58,687 nucleotides of DNA, taken from an uncultured Acidimicrobiales bacterium (GTDB lineage Bacteria > Actinomycetota > Acidimicrobiia > Acidimicrobiales > SZUA-35). Positions 58,651-58,687 of this stretch are shown here, in pieces. The stretch lies in the NCBI GenBank assembly GCA_937997485.1, contig CALKTH010000020.1:1-58687 (forward strand), in the 5' to 3' direction. Within the stretch, counting starts at the first letter, position 1. Each line of letters opens with the position of its first letter. A model generated the notes under the pieces. That model was not told where the DNA came from and did no database searches. It saw only the letters and a list, made by a program, of their open reading frames with translations. The position numbers and the translations under genes are program-made.

Positions 58651-58687
58651 TGGGAGGCAGGGGAGGGCTGGCGAGGGGGCTAGAGCG

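Noticed and set aside
1..58687. CRISPR arrays, phage genes, insertion sequences, toxin-antitoxin pairs
   Set aside because: I looked for regularly spaced repeats, integrase/transposase motifs and small paired genes and found none; the only repeated elements are the three hairpins and the operators listed.

Overview
The window reads as chromosomal DNA of a high-GC actinobacterium, most likely a marine Acidimicrobiia (Ilumatobacter-like). That placement is inference. It rests on the GC-rich coding style, frequent GTG starts, ATGA/GTGA gene overlaps, leaderless promoters, F420-type enzymes (DDN-like and LLM proteins) and the family mix (SCO6745-type, DUF6206-like, FMN-binding glutamate synthase, DUF58/MoxR). 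I see no rRNA, tRNA, CRISPR array, prophage or transposase. Coding density is high.

Layout. 1-5.5 kb: ECF sigma factor with an overlapping Kelch-like membrane partner, a LURP-one-like protein, a lipoprotein, a GNAT, and an orphan polyketide-type malonyl acyltransferase. 5.5-8.1 kb: YHS protein, DoxX/MarR divergent pair with a clear operator, GNAT, and a TetR relic without its DNA-binding domain. 8.1-12.5 kb: a MerR regulator and its targets. 12.5-18.1 kb: DUF389 membrane protein, SCO6745-type protein, frameshifted esterase, AraC regulator, membrane glutaredoxin. 18.2-21.7 kb: HxlR regulator divergent from SDR, 2OG-Fe(II) oxygenase and a Tat-exported flavin amine oxidase. 21.7-28.7 kb: beta-lactamase-like / small membrane protein / RTX lipoprotein operon, a NarL-type two-component system and an ABC exporter. 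28.8-36.2 kb: coiled-coil secreted protein, glutamate-synthase-like protein, SHOCT protein, OmpR-type two-component system, S9 peptidase. 36.2-43 kb: an acetoin-dehydrogenase-like cluster (AcoR, AcoX, E1 alpha, E1 beta, stand-alone lipoyl domain, DUF1330, LLM oxidoreductase). 43-47.3 kb: a tightly overlapped DUF4129/MoxR/DUF58 operon. 47.3-54.2 kb: NTF2-like plus H-NOX-like pair, two related TetR regulators with their operators, MBL lipoprotein, Tex30-like hydrolase, second YHS protein, class IV aminotransferase, DUF6206-like protein. 54.2-58.7 kb: M48 protease, LemA and NDH-2.

Main discoveries. (1) The gene at 9086-10228 is interrupted by an in-frame TGA exactly where a redoxin catalytic cysteine belongs (W-TGA-P-P-C). 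A perfect 6-bp hairpin with a GGUC-bearing loop lies 14 bases after the TGA. This is very probably a selenoprotein with a UxxC motif, fused to a DsbD-alpha-like domain. (2) Five promoters share one architecture: TTGACC, 19-base spacer carrying a TTGACAC-N-GTGTCAA dyad, then a TA-rich -10. They precede merR, the selenoprotein, a DoxX protein, a dehalogenase-like lipoprotein and, 43 kb away, a YHS protein. In all five the start codon lies where transcription should begin, so the transcripts should be leaderless. Together these look like an undescribed MerR-controlled redox/electrophile defence regulon. (3) A second shared palindrome (TACCGAACGTTCGGTA) links the other YHS gene at 6 kb to the NTF2/H-NOX pair at 47.4 kb. 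(4) A 47-base hairpin occurs three times, and two copies flank the NDH-2 gene.
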